Assembly (NCBI RefSeq): GCF_031954525.1
Contig: NZ_CP134867.1
Location: 1,550,001 to 1,614,000 of the forward strand
Source: Dyella sp. BiH032
GTDB lineage: Bacteria; Pseudomonadota; Gammaproteobacteria; Xanthomonadales; Rhodanobacteraceae
Direction of reading: 5' to 3'
Length of the DNA: 64,000 nucleotides
A program made the translations under genes and the position numbers. The notes under the pieces are model-generated. The model did not search any database, had not been told where the DNA came from, and saw only the letters and a program-made list of their open reading frames with translations. Positions 29,617 to 38,364 of this stretch are shown here, piece after piece; the stretch's first letter is position 1, and every line of letters begins with the position of its first letter.

Positions 29617-31224
29617 TCAGTTCGACGTGTCCCGATACACCGGCTTTCCGCCTACCGTGTCGAGGAATGTCGGCGCCCGCCACGCTTTCGCATGCTGCTC
29701 GAACCCGTAGGCAATCGAGATCAGCGTAGGCTCGCTCCATTTCGCGCCGAACCACACGATGCCCACTGGCAGATCATGCGCGAAGCCGGCCGGAACAGTG
29801 ATGGACGGGTAGCCCGCTACCGCCGCCGGCTGCGAGGCGCCGCCGACGGTGGGGTCTCCACTGACCACGTGGTCGCCGAGTACGGGATCGGTCACGAACG
29901 TCGGCCCCCACGACGGGGCGAGCAGCGCGTCGAGGTGATCCTTCGCCAGCGCCGCGTCGATGCCTTCGGGTCCGGCGAGGCGCCTGGCTTTCGCCTGGGC
30001 TTCGACATACGCCTTCTCGGTCAGCGGGCCCTTGGCCTGCGCCTGCTCGAACAACTCCTGCCCGAACCAGGGCATCTCGCGCTCCGCCTCGCGCTTGTTG
30101 AACGCGATCAGATCGGCCAGTGATTTCATGCGCGTGCCGGTGCGCGTGGCGAGATAAGCCTGCATGTCGTGCTTGAGGTCATAGAGCAGCACGATGAGCT
30201 CAGGGTCGCCCAGCTCCTTGAGATGGGGAATCTCGACCGGGTCGACGATGATCGCGCCCTGGGCCTTCATCAGCGCGATGGATTGCTCGAGGATGCGATC
30301 GGCATTCGGCTCAGCGCCGGCAAGCTGGCGCACTACGCCAATACGCTTGCCTTTCAGCCCCTCGGGATCGAGGAAGCGCGTGTAGTCCGTGGCGTGCCGG
30401 TCGGCCTCGGCGGTGGCCGGATCGCGCGGGTCGCTTCCGGCGATCGCGCTCAATACTGCCGCCGCATCGGCCACGGTGCGCGCCATCGGGCCGGCAGTGT
30501 CCTGATTATGGCTGATGGGAATGATGCCGCTGCGGCTCACCAGGCCCACGGTGGGCTTGATGCCGACGATGCCGTTCGCCGCGGCGGGGCAGATGATCGA
30601 GCCATCGGTCTCCGAACCGATGGCAACGGTCGCCAGTCCGGCGGCGACGGCGGCGCCGGAACCCGCGCTGGAGCCACAGGGATTGCGGTCCAGTGCATAG
30701 GGGTTGCGCGTCTGGCCGCCACGCGCGCTCCAGCCGCTGCTGGCGTGGTTCGAACGCATGTTCGCCCACTCGCTGAGGTTGGTCTTGCCGAGGATCAGCG
30801 CGCCGCTCTTGCGCAGCCGTTCCGCCACACCCGCATCGCGCGGTGCGGGCGGGGCGTCCGCCAGAGCCAGCGAGCCGGCGGTGGTCAGCATGCGGTCACC
30901 GGTATCGATGTTGTCCTTCAGCAGCACGGGGATGCCGTGCAACGGGCCTTTCGACTTCCGCTTATCGAGCTCCGCGGCGAGCCGCAGCGCGTCCGGATTC
31001 GTTTCCAGCACCGAGCGCAGCGCCGGGCCCTCCTGGTCGATGCGCTTGATCCGCTCGAGAAAGAGCCGGGCCAGCGCCTCGCTGCGCAGCTGGCCCGCAT
31101 CCATGCGCTGGTGCAGTTCCTTGATCGATGCCCAGGCCAGCACTGGATCGGCCTGCTGGGCGGACAGCGGCAGGCTGGCGGACAGCAGGGCGGCGAGCGA
31201 AAGCGAGAGTGGCAGGCGGGTCAC
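29617..31224 (-). CDS. Secreted amidase-signature enzyme, peptide amidase-like
   Basis: This 535-aa protein belongs to the amidase signature family, which hydrolyses amide bonds with a Ser-cisSer-Lys triad. The triad is visible as Lys103 (VLLKDNID), Ser185 (CGSSAGSG) and Ser209 ([13 protein letters not shown]). The GSETDGS form resembles the C-terminal peptide amidase known from Stenotrophomonas rather than GatA, from memory. A signal peptide (about residues 1-23, [19 protein letters not shown]) suggests export. The start chosen is GTG 31224 with GGAGA upstream; an ATG at 31248 lacks a ribosome binding site. It is divergent from the cytochrome genes. Substrate unknown. Confidence 0.85.
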   Translation of the reverse strand: MTRLPLSLSLAALLSASLPLSAQQADPVLAWASIKELHQRMDAGQLRSEALARLFLERIKRIDQEGPALRSVLETNPDALRLAAELDKRKSKGPLHGIPVLLKDNIDTGDRMLTTAGSLALADAPPAPRDAGVAERLRKSGALILGKTNLSEWANMRSNHASSGWSARGGQTRNPYALDRNPCGSSAGSGAAVAAGLATVAIGSETDGSIICPAAANGIVGIKPTVGLVSRSGIIPISHNQDTAGPMARTVADAAAVLSAIAGSDPRDPATAEADRHATDYTRFLDPEGLKGKRIGVVRQLAGAEPNADRILEQSIALMKAQGAIIVDPVEIPHLKELGDPELIVLLYDLKHDMQAYLATRTGTRMKSLADLIAFNKREAEREMPWFGQELFEQAQAKGPLTEKAYVEAQAKARRLAGPEGIDAALAKDHLDALLAPSWGPTFVTDPVLGDHVVSGDPTVGGASQPAAVAGYPSITVPAGFAHDLPVGIVWFGAKWSEPTLISIAYGFEQHAKAWRAPTFLDTVGGKPVYRDTSN

Positions 31225-31305
31225 GGCAGGTCTCCGGTCGTGCGGCATGATGTCGCGAGCCCGCATCGTAGCGGCATCCATCCGGGCGCGACGCAAGGTG
31301 GCGCA

Positions 31306-31311
31306 TATAAT
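31306..31311 (+). promoter_or_regulatory. Consensus -10 box placing the transcript start on the cytochrome c ATG
   Basis: A perfect TATAAT lies six bases before ATG 31318, so transcription would begin at or next to the A of the start codon. No Shine-Dalgarno sequence precedes that ATG. No good -35 was found at 16-18 bases. This is the pattern expected of a leaderless mRNA. Confidence 0.5.
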
Positions 31312-31317
31312 CGGTCG

Positions 31318-32073
31318 ATGAATACGAGAGCCAAGCTGTGCCAGGCCAGGCGTGCGGGGTCCGCCTTCCTGCTGTTGGTTGCCGCATGGTGCTTCGGTGC
31401 CGCGCATGCCCAGGCGGCGGGCGGCGCGCCGGCGGTGCCGGACACGCTCAAGCAGCGCATCGCCAGTTGCACCGGCTGCCATGGCGAGCACGGCGAAGGC
31501 ACGCCAGAGAGCGGCTTCTTTCCGCGCCTGGCCGGCAAACCGGCCGGCTATCTGGCGCGCCAGCTGAAGGATTTCCAGGACGGCCTGCGCAAGTACGGCC
31601 CGATGGAATACACCGTGCGTTACCTCACTCCCGAATACATGCAGGAAATCGCCGCGTACTTCGCGGCGCAGGACGTGCCGTATGCGCGCTCGCCACTGCC
31701 GCGACTCTCGGCCGAGGCGCTCCGGCGCGGCGAGGAGCTGGCCACCAAGGGCGATCCCGCCCGCGAGATTCCGCCCTGCGCCGCGTGCCACGGCACGCAG
31801 TTCACCGGGGTGCAGCCGGATGTCCCCGGCCTGGTCGGCCTGCCGTATGACTACATCAGTTCGCAGCTGGGTTCCTGGCGCACCCGGACGCGCGCCACCG
31901 TGGCGCCCGATTGCATGGCGGACATCGCCAATCGCCTGAGCGCGGACGACATCAGCGCCGTGTCGGCATGGCTGGCCAGCCGCGAGCTGCCGTCGGACAT
32001 GCACGCGCAACCTGCGGGTTCGATCACGCCGCCGCTGCACTGCGGTGTGCTGGGCGGAGGCACGGGCTCATGA
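31318..32073 (+). CDS. Diheme cytochrome c (c4-like), secreted
   Basis: This 251-aa protein has a signal peptide (about 1-32) and two heme-binding motifs, C51-TG-C54-H55 and C154-AA-C157-H158, the arrangement of class I diheme cytochromes c4 that carry electrons in the periplasm. Met96 and Met200 are candidate axial ligands. Its stop overlaps the start of the next cytochrome gene (ATGA), so the two are translationally coupled. The start is fixed by the nearby -10 box and the signal peptide. No dehydrogenase or oxidase gene adjoins them, so the electron donor is unknown. Confidence 0.9.
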   Translation: MNTRAKLCQARRAGSAFLLLVAAWCFGAAHAQAAGGAPAVPDTLKQRIASCTGCHGEHGEGTPESGFFPRLAGKPAGYLARQLKDFQDGLRKYGPMEYTVRYLTPEYMQEIAAYFAAQDVPYARSPLPRLSAEALRRGEELATKGDPAREIPPCAACHGTQFTGVQPDVPGLVGLPYDYISSQLGSWRTRTRATVAPDCMADIANRLSADDISAVSAWLASRELPSDMHAQPAGSITPPLHCGVLGGGTGS

Positions 32074-33359
32074 AGATCTTCCGCATCGGTATCGCCGTCG
32101 CACTGGTGCTCGGCCTGCTGCTGGCCGGCTGGCTGTTCCTGCGCGGCGGGCCGTCGTCCGTGCCGCGCGAGGCGAGCAAGGTGGACGCCGCGGCGCTCAA
32201 GGACCCTGCGCTCGTCGCCAGAGGCGAATACCTCACCATCGTCGGCGACTGCGCTTCCTGCCATACGGAGCAGGGCGGGCCTCGCTTCGCGGGCGGCCGC
32301 GTGGTGGGTACGCCTTTCGGCGACGTCCCTGCCCCCAATCTCACCCCCGATCCGGCCACGGGATTGGGCGAGTGGAGTTTCGAGGCGTTCTGGCAGGCGC
32401 TGCACGCGGGCGTCGATCGTCACGGACAGTTCCTGTATCCGGCCTTCCCCTACACCTCGTACACCAAGGTGTCGCGCGACGACGCGCTAGCCATCTTTGC
32501 CTACCTGCAGTCGCTGCCGCCGGTGCGCCAGCCTGCCAAGCCGCTCGGCCTGGGCTTTCCGTACAGCGTTCGCAACACGCTCAAGGCGTGGCGCGCGCTG
32601 TACTTCAGGGAAGGCGAATACGTGCCTGACCCGGCCAAGTCCGCCGCGTGGAATCGCGGCGCGTACCTGGTGCAAGGCCTCGGCCATTGCAACGAGTGCC
32701 ACGTAGCGCGCGATGCGCTCGGCGGCATGCGCAGCGACCAGTCGCTGTCGGGCGGACAGATTCCCGTGCAGAACTGGTACGCCCCCGACCTCAGCACACA
32801 GGCCAACGGTGGCCTCGACGGATGGAACGAGCAGGACATCGTCGCTCTGCTGAAGACCGGCCAGTCCGCCAAGGGTACCGCCTTCGGCCCGATGGCCGAA
32901 GTGGTGGCGCGCAGCACGCAGCACATGACCGACGAAGATCTGCGCGCGATCGCGACGTACCTGCAGTCGCTTCCCGCGCGGCCCCGCGTGTCGTACGAGA
33001 CCTCGCCGCTCGACACCACGGCAATCCTCGCCCAGGGTGCCAAGGTCTATGACACCCGCTGCGCGGACTGCCACGGCAAGGACGGCCATGGCGTGACCGG
33101 CGTCTATCCGCCGCTGAGCGGCAATTCCTCGGTCAACGAGCCCACCGGCATCAATGCCATTCGCGTGGTGCTGCTGGGCGGCTTCCCGCCGGCGACCAAG
33201 GGCAATCCGCGGCCGTACTCGATGCCGCCGTTTGCCCAGCAGCTCAGCGATAGCGACGTCGCTGCGGTGGTGACCTACATCCGCCAGTCCTGGGGCAATA
33301 CGGCGCCGCTGGTGCAGGAACGCGACGTGATCAAGTACCGGCACACGCCGATCGACTGA
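32070..33359 (+). CDS. Triheme cytochrome c, alcohol/gluconate dehydrogenase cytochrome subunit-like
   Basis: This 429-aa protein has an N-terminal membrane anchor or signal (residues 5-24) and three CxxCH motifs: C61-AS-CH, C207-NE-CH and C331-AD-CH. That three-domain layout is the one of the membrane-bound cytochrome c subunits of alcohol, aldehyde, gluconate and sorbitol dehydrogenases, which pass electrons from the periplasmic enzyme to ubiquinone. The catalytic subunit is not encoded nearby. It overlaps the diheme gene by 4 bases and ends before a strong hairpin. Confidence 0.88.
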   Translation: MKIFRIGIAVALVLGLLLAGWLFLRGGPSSVPREASKVDAAALKDPALVARGEYLTIVGDCASCHTEQGGPRFAGGRVVGTPFGDVPAPNLTPDPATGLGEWSFEAFWQALHAGVDRHGQFLYPAFPYTSYTKVSRDDALAIFAYLQSLPPVRQPAKPLGLGFPYSVRNTLKAWRALYFREGEYVPDPAKSAAWNRGAYLVQGLGHCNECHVARDALGGMRSDQSLSGGQIPVQNWYAPDLSTQANGGLDGWNEQDIVALLKTGQSAKGTAFGPMAEVVARSTQHMTDEDLRAIATYLQSLPARPRVSYETSPLDTTAILAQGAKVYDTRCADCHGKDGHGVTGVYPPLSGNSSVNEPTGINAIRVVLLGGFPPATKGNPRPYSMPPFAQQLSDSDVAAVVTYIRQSWGNTAPLVQERDVIKYRHTPID

Positions 33360-33380
33360 CCTTCCCCATGCTTCCTGCAC

Positions 33381-33411
33381 GCATCGCCCCGGGCATCGAC
33401 CGGGGCGATGC
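33381..33411. terminator. Bidirectional hairpin between convergent genes
   Basis: A perfect 12-bp stem (33381-33392 with 33400-33411) with a 7-base loop lies in the 69-base gap between the triheme cytochrome and the GFA-family gene. T tracts on either side are poor, so termination strength is uncertain. Confidence 0.55.
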
Positions 33412-33428
33412 CGTTTCCGCCATGCCGC

Positions 33429-33773
33429 TCAGTAGCTGCGGCCGTCGACCGGCACGCGCTTGAGGGCGGAAAGGTCCAGCCCTTCCAGGCAGCGCGCATT
33501 GATCGCCGCCATCGCCTTGCCATCCGGACCCGTGCCGGTGGCAAAAGGAGCGCAGCCGCAGTGCGCGCAGAAATGGTGGTCGATCACATGCCTGTTGAAG
33601 TGATACGTGCTGAGCTTGCCTTCGTCGGCATGCACGCGCGTCTGTTCGCGCGGAACGAACCAGAGCAGGTAGCCCTTGCGGCTGCAATGCGAGCAATTGC
33701 ATTCCATGACCTGATCGGGCGATGCGTCGACTTCCAGCGTGATCGCGCCACAGTGGCAGCTGCCTTTGAGCAT
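33429..33773 (-). CDS. GFA/CENP-V family zinc protein
   Basis: This 114-aa protein has the cysteine pattern of the glutathione-dependent formaldehyde-activating (GFA) fold: C6-x-C8, C25-x-C27-x2-C30 and C69-x2-C72-x-C74, binding zinc. Most bacterial members have no proven substrate, so formaldehyde detoxification should not be assumed. It reads on the - strand, 36 bases after mug, and may be the last gene of that short operon. Confidence 0.85.
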   Translation of the reverse strand: MLKGSCHCGAITLEVDASPDQVMECNCSHCSRKGYLLWFVPREQTRVHADEGKLSTYHFNRHVIDHHFCAHCGCAPFATGTGPDGKAMAAINARCLEGLDLSALKRVPVDGRSY

Positions 33774-33809
33774 GACTTTTCTCTCCGTGTCGATGGGATA
33801 AATCGGACC

Positions 33810-34358
33810 CTACGGGCCGAATGGGCGATCGGCCATAAGCGACGCTGCGCGGACCGTCTCGACGAAGGCCGCCAGCGCCATCCACGGCGCGAGATCCCAA
33901 TGCCCCCGTGCCTGGCCCGATGGCGACGGCAACACGAACAGGCGCGTGGTTCCGATGGTTTCCGGTTGTGGTCCATACCCGGCCGCGCGGCCTAGCGCGC
34001 CCCGTGCCGCGGCCTTGCTGGTGAACGCGACCACGCCCGGCGCGAACCGCTCGATCTTCGCGCGCAGCGCTGGGATGTCGAAAGCATCGCGCGGCAGTTC
34101 GTCATCATTGCCGACGTGGCGCTTGGCCAGGTCGGTCAGCCCCACGCCGTAAGCCGGCAGCAGCGGATATTCCGCCGGTGCCAACAGGCGCGGCGTCAGG
34201 CCCGCCGCGTGCAGCGCGCGCCAGAACATGTTGCCGGGGTGCGCATAGTAGGCACGCTCCGCGGCGGAGCGCTTGCCCGCTGCCGTGCCGCAGAACACCA
34301 GCCCCAGGCCGGGTTGCAGCACGTCGGGAAGGATGTGCGTGGTGTCAGTGCGGTCCAT
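33810..34358 (-). CDS. mug: Mug-type mismatch-specific DNA glycosylase, atypical active site
   Basis: This 182-aa protein resembles family 2 (Mug/TDG) uracil-DNA glycosylases, which remove uracil or thymine from G mismatches. The fold landmarks are VFCGTAAG (residues 22-28), AHPGNMFWRALHAAGLTPRLL and LPSPSGQAR (143-151). In E. coli Mug the first motif is GINPG with catalytic Asn18, and the last is NPSGLSR. Here the Asn position is Ala26 and the second Asn is Ser145, so canonical chemistry may be altered. ATG 34358 lies inside the upstream gene, a 14-base overlap. Confidence 0.8.
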   Translation of the reverse strand: MDRTDTTHILPDVLQPGLGLVFCGTAAGKRSAAERAYYAHPGNMFWRALHAAGLTPRLLAPAEYPLLPAYGVGLTDLAKRHVGNDDELPRDAFDIPALRAKIERFAPGVVAFTSKAAARGALGRAAGYGPQPETIGTTRLFVLPSPSGQARGHWDLAPWMALAAFVETVRAASLMADRPFGP

Positions 34359-35034
34359 CGGCCAGCAGGAAATCGGTGTACTGGAAACGTCCGTCGCGCA
34401 GCGTGGATTCGCCCCGCCGCAGCGCCAGCGGCCGGCGGAACAGCGGTCCTCCGAAACAGAGCGTATGGAACTCCCCGCGCTCGCCGCAGGGATCGACGCC
34501 GGCGGGCAGGGTGTCCAGCAGCGCATTGTCGAAGGCCTGCCCGCAGAAGGATGGGTCCAGCTGTTGCGTATCGACACAGCAAAGCGCCGCGCGATGTCCC
34601 TCGCCGACAAAGCGGCGCGCGAGCGCCGTGGTGTCCTCGCCCCAGAGCGGAAAGACCGCCCGCCATCCTTCGCGGCCGAGCTGGCGCACGCGGTAGTCGC
34701 GCACGTCGGCGAGAAACAGATCGCCGAACGCGCAATGCCGCACGCCCGGCCAGAGCCTGCGAGCTTCGGCCAGCGCACGAGCCTGCGCCGCTTCGTAGGC
34801 CTCATTGGCGCCCGGCCAGTCCAGCTCCGCCTCGAGCAGCGGCAGGCCGAGGGCTTCCGCCTGTGCATGCAGCACATCGCGCCGGGTGCCGTGCATGGCG
34901 ACGCGCTGATAGGTGCGGTTGACCGTCGCGAGTAGGCCCACGGGCTGCCAGCGCGGCTCCCGCAGCAGGTGCTGCAGGGCCATCAGGCAGTCCTTGCCGC
35001 CACTCCACGCCAGCAGGATGGGAACCGGTTGCAT
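34345..35034 (-). CDS. Dph6-like ATP-pyrophosphatase (adenine nucleotide alpha hydrolase)
   Basis: This 229-aa protein carries the PP-loop SGGKD at residues 11-15, which binds ATP in the N-type ATP-pyrophosphatase superfamily, and resembles the diphthamide ammonia-ligase/MJ0570 group (WSGGKDCLMALQ, GEFHTLCFGGPLFRRP). Bacteria do not make diphthamide, so the substrate is unknown. It overlaps mug by 14 bases and is probably co-transcribed with it. The start ATG 35034 is only 8 bases from a 37-bp motif shared with another promoter region. Confidence 0.82.
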   Translation of the reverse strand: MQPVPILLAWSGGKDCLMALQHLLREPRWQPVGLLATVNRTYQRVAMHGTRRDVLHAQAEALGLPLLEAELDWPGANEAYEAAQARALAEARRLWPGVRHCAFGDLFLADVRDYRVRQLGREGWRAVFPLWGEDTTALARRFVGEGHRAALCCVDTQQLDPSFCGQAFDNALLDTLPAGVDPCGERGEFHTLCFGGPLFRRPLALRRGESTLRDGRFQYTDFLLADGPH

Positions 35035-35042
35035 GGCGCTAC

Positions 35043-35079
35043 TTTAGGGCCTGTTTCGCGCTTCCGCGTGGCGCCGCCT
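35043..35079 (-). repeat. 37-bp motif, copy A, upstream of the Dph6-like gene
   Basis: This segment matches 38365-38401 at 27 of 37 positions without gaps, sharing the blocks GCCTGT and CTTCCGCGT. Each copy lies just upstream of a - strand gene start (8 bases here, 40 there). It may be a promoter or operator, or a small dispersed repeat. The rest of the 114-base divergent gap before the mechanosensitive channel gene shows nothing else. Confidence 0.45.
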
Positions 35080-35148
35080 TAAGGTGCCGACCACGCGCCC
35101 TGGACATGGCCTGCGGCAGGGTAGGAGCGTCGTCGTCGCAGCACGGGC

Positions 35149-36258
35149 ATGACCATCGATCTCGCCAGTTTCTGGAACGACCACCCCCTCGGCCGCCTGG
35201 GCATCACGCTGGCGGTCGCGCTGGCGATCGCCTTCGTGGTCCGCCGCGTGGCCTACGCGACGTTGCGGCGCCTGGCCCGACGGCACCCCGCCGTCTACGG
35301 CATGGTGAGCCGCGCCAGCGCCCCGATGGAATGGCTGGTGCCACTGCTGACGGTCGCGGTGGCGCTGCGCATCACGCCGGACGTGGACTCCCTGCGCGGG
35401 ATCGGCGGCCTTCATCAACTGCTGTTGGTAGCGCTCATCGCCACGGTGACCTGGCTGGTAGTGCGCTGCATCGGGGCGCTGGAGGACCTGACCATCCGGC
35501 TGCACCCCATCGACTTGTCCGACAACCTGCGTGCGCGCAGCGTCGTCACGCAGGTGCGGGTGCTGAGCCGTTCGGCCATGGTGCTCGCCGTGCTGGCGGG
35601 GTTGGCCGCCGTGCTCATGACGATTCCCGGCGTGCGCCAGTTCGGCGCCAGCCTGCTGGCCTCCGCGGGCCTGGCCGGCCTGGCGCTCGGCATCGCCGCC
35701 AAGCCGGTGCTGAGCAATCTGATCGCGGGCCTGCAGATCGCCCTGGCGCAACCCATCCGGCTGGACGACGTGGTGATCGTGCAAGGGGAATGGGGGCGCA
35801 TCGAAGAGATCACCGGCACCTACGTGGTCGTGCGCATCTGGGACGAGCGCCGGCTCATCGTGCCGCTGAACTATTTCATCGAGAACCCCTTCGAGAACTG
35901 GACGCGCCGCACCGCGCGGCTGATCGGCACCGTGTTCCTGTGGGTGGATTACCGCCTGCCGATGGCGCCGTTGCGCATGGAACTGGAGCGGCTCTGTCGC
36001 GAGGCGCCCGAATGGGACGGCCGCGTCTGCGTGCTGCAGGTGACGGACGCCAGCGAGCACGCCATGCAACTGCGCGCGCTGGTCAGTTCGGCCGACTCGA
36101 GCCGGGGCTGGGATCTGCGTTGTCGCATCCGCGAAGGACTGATTGCCTTCGTCCAGCGTGAATACCCGGATTACCTGCCCACCACGCGGATCCGCTGGGA
36201 CGGCGCTCGCGACGGCCCCGCCGCGCCCGCCCCGGAAAGCGGCACCGGCACGGCTTGA
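35149..36258 (+). CDS. MscS-family mechanosensitive ion channel
   Basis: This 369-aa membrane protein belongs to the MscS family, which releases solutes upon osmotic downshock. Membrane segments appear at about 15-32, 57-75, 86-106, 141-160 and the pore helix region 165-190 (SAGLAGLALGIAAKPVLSNLIAGLQIALAQP). The beta domain follows (LDDVVIVQGEWGRIEEI). The C-terminal part ends in a Pro/Ala-rich tail. It is monocistronic and converges with the histidine kinase gene with a single base between stops. Confidence 0.92.
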   Translation: MTIDLASFWNDHPLGRLGITLAVALAIAFVVRRVAYATLRRLARRHPAVYGMVSRASAPMEWLVPLLTVAVALRITPDVDSLRGIGGLHQLLLVALIATVTWLVVRCIGALEDLTIRLHPIDLSDNLRARSVVTQVRVLSRSAMVLAVLAGLAAVLMTIPGVRQFGASLLASAGLAGLALGIAAKPVLSNLIAGLQIALAQPIRLDDVVIVQGEWGRIEEITGTYVVVRIWDERRLIVPLNYFIENPFENWTRRTARLIGTVFLWVDYRLPMAPLRMELERLCREAPEWDGRVCVLQVTDASEHAMQLRALVSSADSSRGWDLRCRIREGLIAFVQREYPDYLPTTRIRWDGARDGPAAPAPESGTGTA

Positions 36259-36259
36259 A

Positions 36260-37648
36260 TCAATCCCACGCCAGCTGCGCCTGCAGCCGCTGGTCCGGAC
36301 CCAGCCGGAACGACAAGTGCATGCCCAGCGCCTCTGCCGCGGCGAGGGCGAGCGCCAGGCCCAGGCCGGCATGGCCGGGGTGCTCGGGCTGCTTGCGCCA
36401 GAAACGCTGGCCGAGGCTGGGAAGGTCTGCCGGCTGCAGGGTCGGGGCGGCGTTGTCGACGAGGATGGCGCGTGTGTCCGCCGTCAGGTGCACGGTGTCG
36501 CCTTCGGGGGAATAGGCACAGGCATTCCCGAGGAGGTTGGCCACCACGATCTCGAGCAGGCCGGGATCGGTGTCGATGATGCCGGCCTGGTCCAGGGCCA
36601 GCTCCAGCTGGACGCCGCGCGCCTGGGCCGCCTGGCGGTGGCGCAAGGCCAGCCGGCCGATCCACAGACCCAGGCTGAGCGGCTGCGGGCGCGGGCGCTC
36701 CAGGCCCGCCTGCAGGCGCGTCAGCAGCAGCAGGGCAGTCACCGTGGCTTCGAGCTCGGCGCTGATGTGCCCGACCTCCGCCATCAGCTCGGGCACGCCA
36801 CGGCCAGTGGGATAGCGCGTCTCCACCTCGGTCAGGACGCGCAGCTCGGCCAGCCGGGTGCGCGTCTCGTGCGCCAGGCCGCTGGCGAACTGGCGTTCGC
36901 GTGCCAGGCCCTCGTCCATGCGCGCGAGCACTTCGTTGAAGCGGTCCACGAGCGGGTCCAGCTCGCGCAGCCCGCTGCGTTCCAGCCGCCCTCCCGGCGC
37001 GTTGGGGCCGATCGCGGCCATGCGCTCGACCAGGGCCCGGACCGGGCGCAGGCCGTGCCTCACGATCCACGGCACCGCCACCAGCGCGAGGCACAGGGCC
37101 AGTGCCGGGCCGAGCGCCAGGATCCAGTCCAGCGCCAGCAGGATCTGCTCGAACGGCCGGCGATCCTGCTGGTAGAGCAGGGCGCAGGTACGCAGGGGCA
37201 TAGCTGCACGGCGGCCCGAGCCGCCGTTGCGGTCGCGGGCCACCCCCACCGACATGTCGAACGTGAACATCACGCTCCCGACCGGCAGGCCATGCGCCTC
37301 CATGCGGGTGAAGCGGGGCTCCGGGCGGGCGCCGGCAGGCCAGCCGGCCGGCACCTCGGTCGGGGCGGGGTCGCTGCGCAGCGGCGGGAGGCCCGGGCAG
37401 CGCAGTTCGTAGAACGCGGGCACCTCGCCCGCGAGCAGGCTGGCCCGGGCATAGCTGTCGGGGGTGTCCTGCTCCAGTTCGATCAGCGCCGCGAGCGTGC
37501 GCGCCTGGGCCAGCAGGGTCTGCTGGTACTTCGCCTCCAGCTCGTCGTCCATCCGCCAGTCCATCAGCAGCGCGCCGGCGCCCATCACGGCCAGGCCCGT
37601 CACCAGCAGCAGCAGCGTGATGCGGTTGGACAGCGAGCCCAGAGTCAT
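36260..37648 (-). CDS. Sensor histidine kinase
   Basis: This 462-aa membrane kinase has two membrane segments (about 8-30 and 168-195) around a periplasmic sensor of about 135 residues, then a HAMP-like linker, the phosphoacceptor box SGLAHETRTRLAELR with His260, and an ATPase domain. The N box is NLLGNACAYSP (Asn375). The G1 box, normally DxGxG, reads DNAAP (398-402); the G2 loop GHAGLGLA (425-432) is present. It follows the response regulator gene by 10 bases, forming an operon. The signal sensed is unknown. Confidence 0.9.
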   Translation of the reverse strand: MTLGSLSNRITLLLLVTGLAVMGAGALLMDWRMDDELEAKYQQTLLAQARTLAALIELEQDTPDSYARASLLAGEVPAFYELRCPGLPPLRSDPAPTEVPAGWPAGARPEPRFTRMEAHGLPVGSVMFTFDMSVGVARDRNGGSGRRAAMPLRTCALLYQQDRRPFEQILLALDWILALGPALALCLALVAVPWIVRHGLRPVRALVERMAAIGPNAPGGRLERSGLRELDPLVDRFNEVLARMDEGLARERQFASGLAHETRTRLAELRVLTEVETRYPTGRGVPELMAEVGHISAELEATVTALLLLTRLQAGLERPRPQPLSLGLWIGRLALRHRQAAQARGVQLELALDQAGIIDTDPGLLEIVVANLLGNACAYSPEGDTVHLTADTRAILVDNAAPTLQPADLPSLGQRFWRKQPEHPGHAGLGLALALAAAEALGMHLSFRLGPDQRLQAQLAWD

Positions 37649-37658
37649 GGGATGTGAG

Positions 37659-38324
37659 TCATGGGATGAGGTAGCCGGCCCCTCGCCGCGTCTCGATCAG
37701 ACCCTCCAGGCCGGCCGCGTCCAGCTTGCGGCGCAGGCCGAACACCAGCACCTCCACGCTGCGGTCGGAGACGTCGGTATCGCTGCCGGCGGTGCGCTCG
37801 AGGATTTCCTGCCGCGTGAACGCCCGGCCCCGATGACGCAACAGCAGGCCCAGCACGGCGAACTCGCGCGGCGTCAGCGCCAGCGCCTCGTCGTTCACGC
37901 GGGCCAGGTGGGAGCGCGGATCCCAGGACAGCGGCCCGTGCGTCAGCACCGTGGGCTGGGCCTCCTGGGGGCGCCGCGCCAGGGCGTGCAGGCGCGCCAC
38001 CAGCTCGTCGAACGAGAACGGCTTGATCAGATAGTCGTCGGCGCCCGCGTTGAGCGCCTCGATCCGGTCCGCGACCTGGTCGCGGGCCGACAGCACCAGC
38101 ACGCGGGGACGCGGGCCGCCGCCGGGCAGGCTGTTGAGCACGGCGATGCCGTCCAGGCGGGGCAGCATCAGATCGAGCACCACCAGGTCGTAGGCGAAGC
38201 CGCCCAGGTAGTTCCGGGCCTCGACTCCGTCCTGGGCCGCGTCGACGGTGAAGCCCGCGCCCTGCAGGCCATGTCTCAGCGTGGCGCGCAGGCGCTCGGA
38301 GTCCTCTACCAGCAACAGCTTCAT
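37659..38324 (-). CDS. OmpR-family response regulator
   Basis: This 221-aa regulator has a receiver domain (Asp51 phosphoacceptor in VVLDLMLP, acidic pair near residues 7-8, Lys101 in LIKPFS) and a winged-helix DNA-binding domain (LTPREFAVLGLLLRHRGRAFTR, then DRSVEVLVFGLRRKL). ATG 38324 is preceded by GGGGA; the open frame continues 60 codons upstream without similarity. It pairs with the kinase gene directly downstream. Targets cannot be told from the window, though the motif at 38365-38401 is a candidate autoregulatory site. Confidence 0.93.
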   Translation of the reverse strand: MKLLLVEDSERLRATLRHGLQGAGFTVDAAQDGVEARNYLGGFAYDLVVLDLMLPRLDGIAVLNSLPGGGPRPRVLVLSARDQVADRIEALNAGADDYLIKPFSFDELVARLHALARRPQEAQPTVLTHGPLSWDPRSHLARVNDEALALTPREFAVLGLLLRHRGRAFTRQEILERTAGSDTDVSDRSVEVLVFGLRRKLDAAGLEGLIETRRGAGYLIP

Positions 38325-38364
38325 GGTTTCCCCTGTGGTCGGGCGGATCGTGTCAGGCGCGCAG

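Noticed and set aside
31225-32040. Long N-terminal extension of the amidase up to 807 aa
   Set aside because: It would run antisense through the diheme cytochrome gene, and the true signal peptide starts at GTG 31224.
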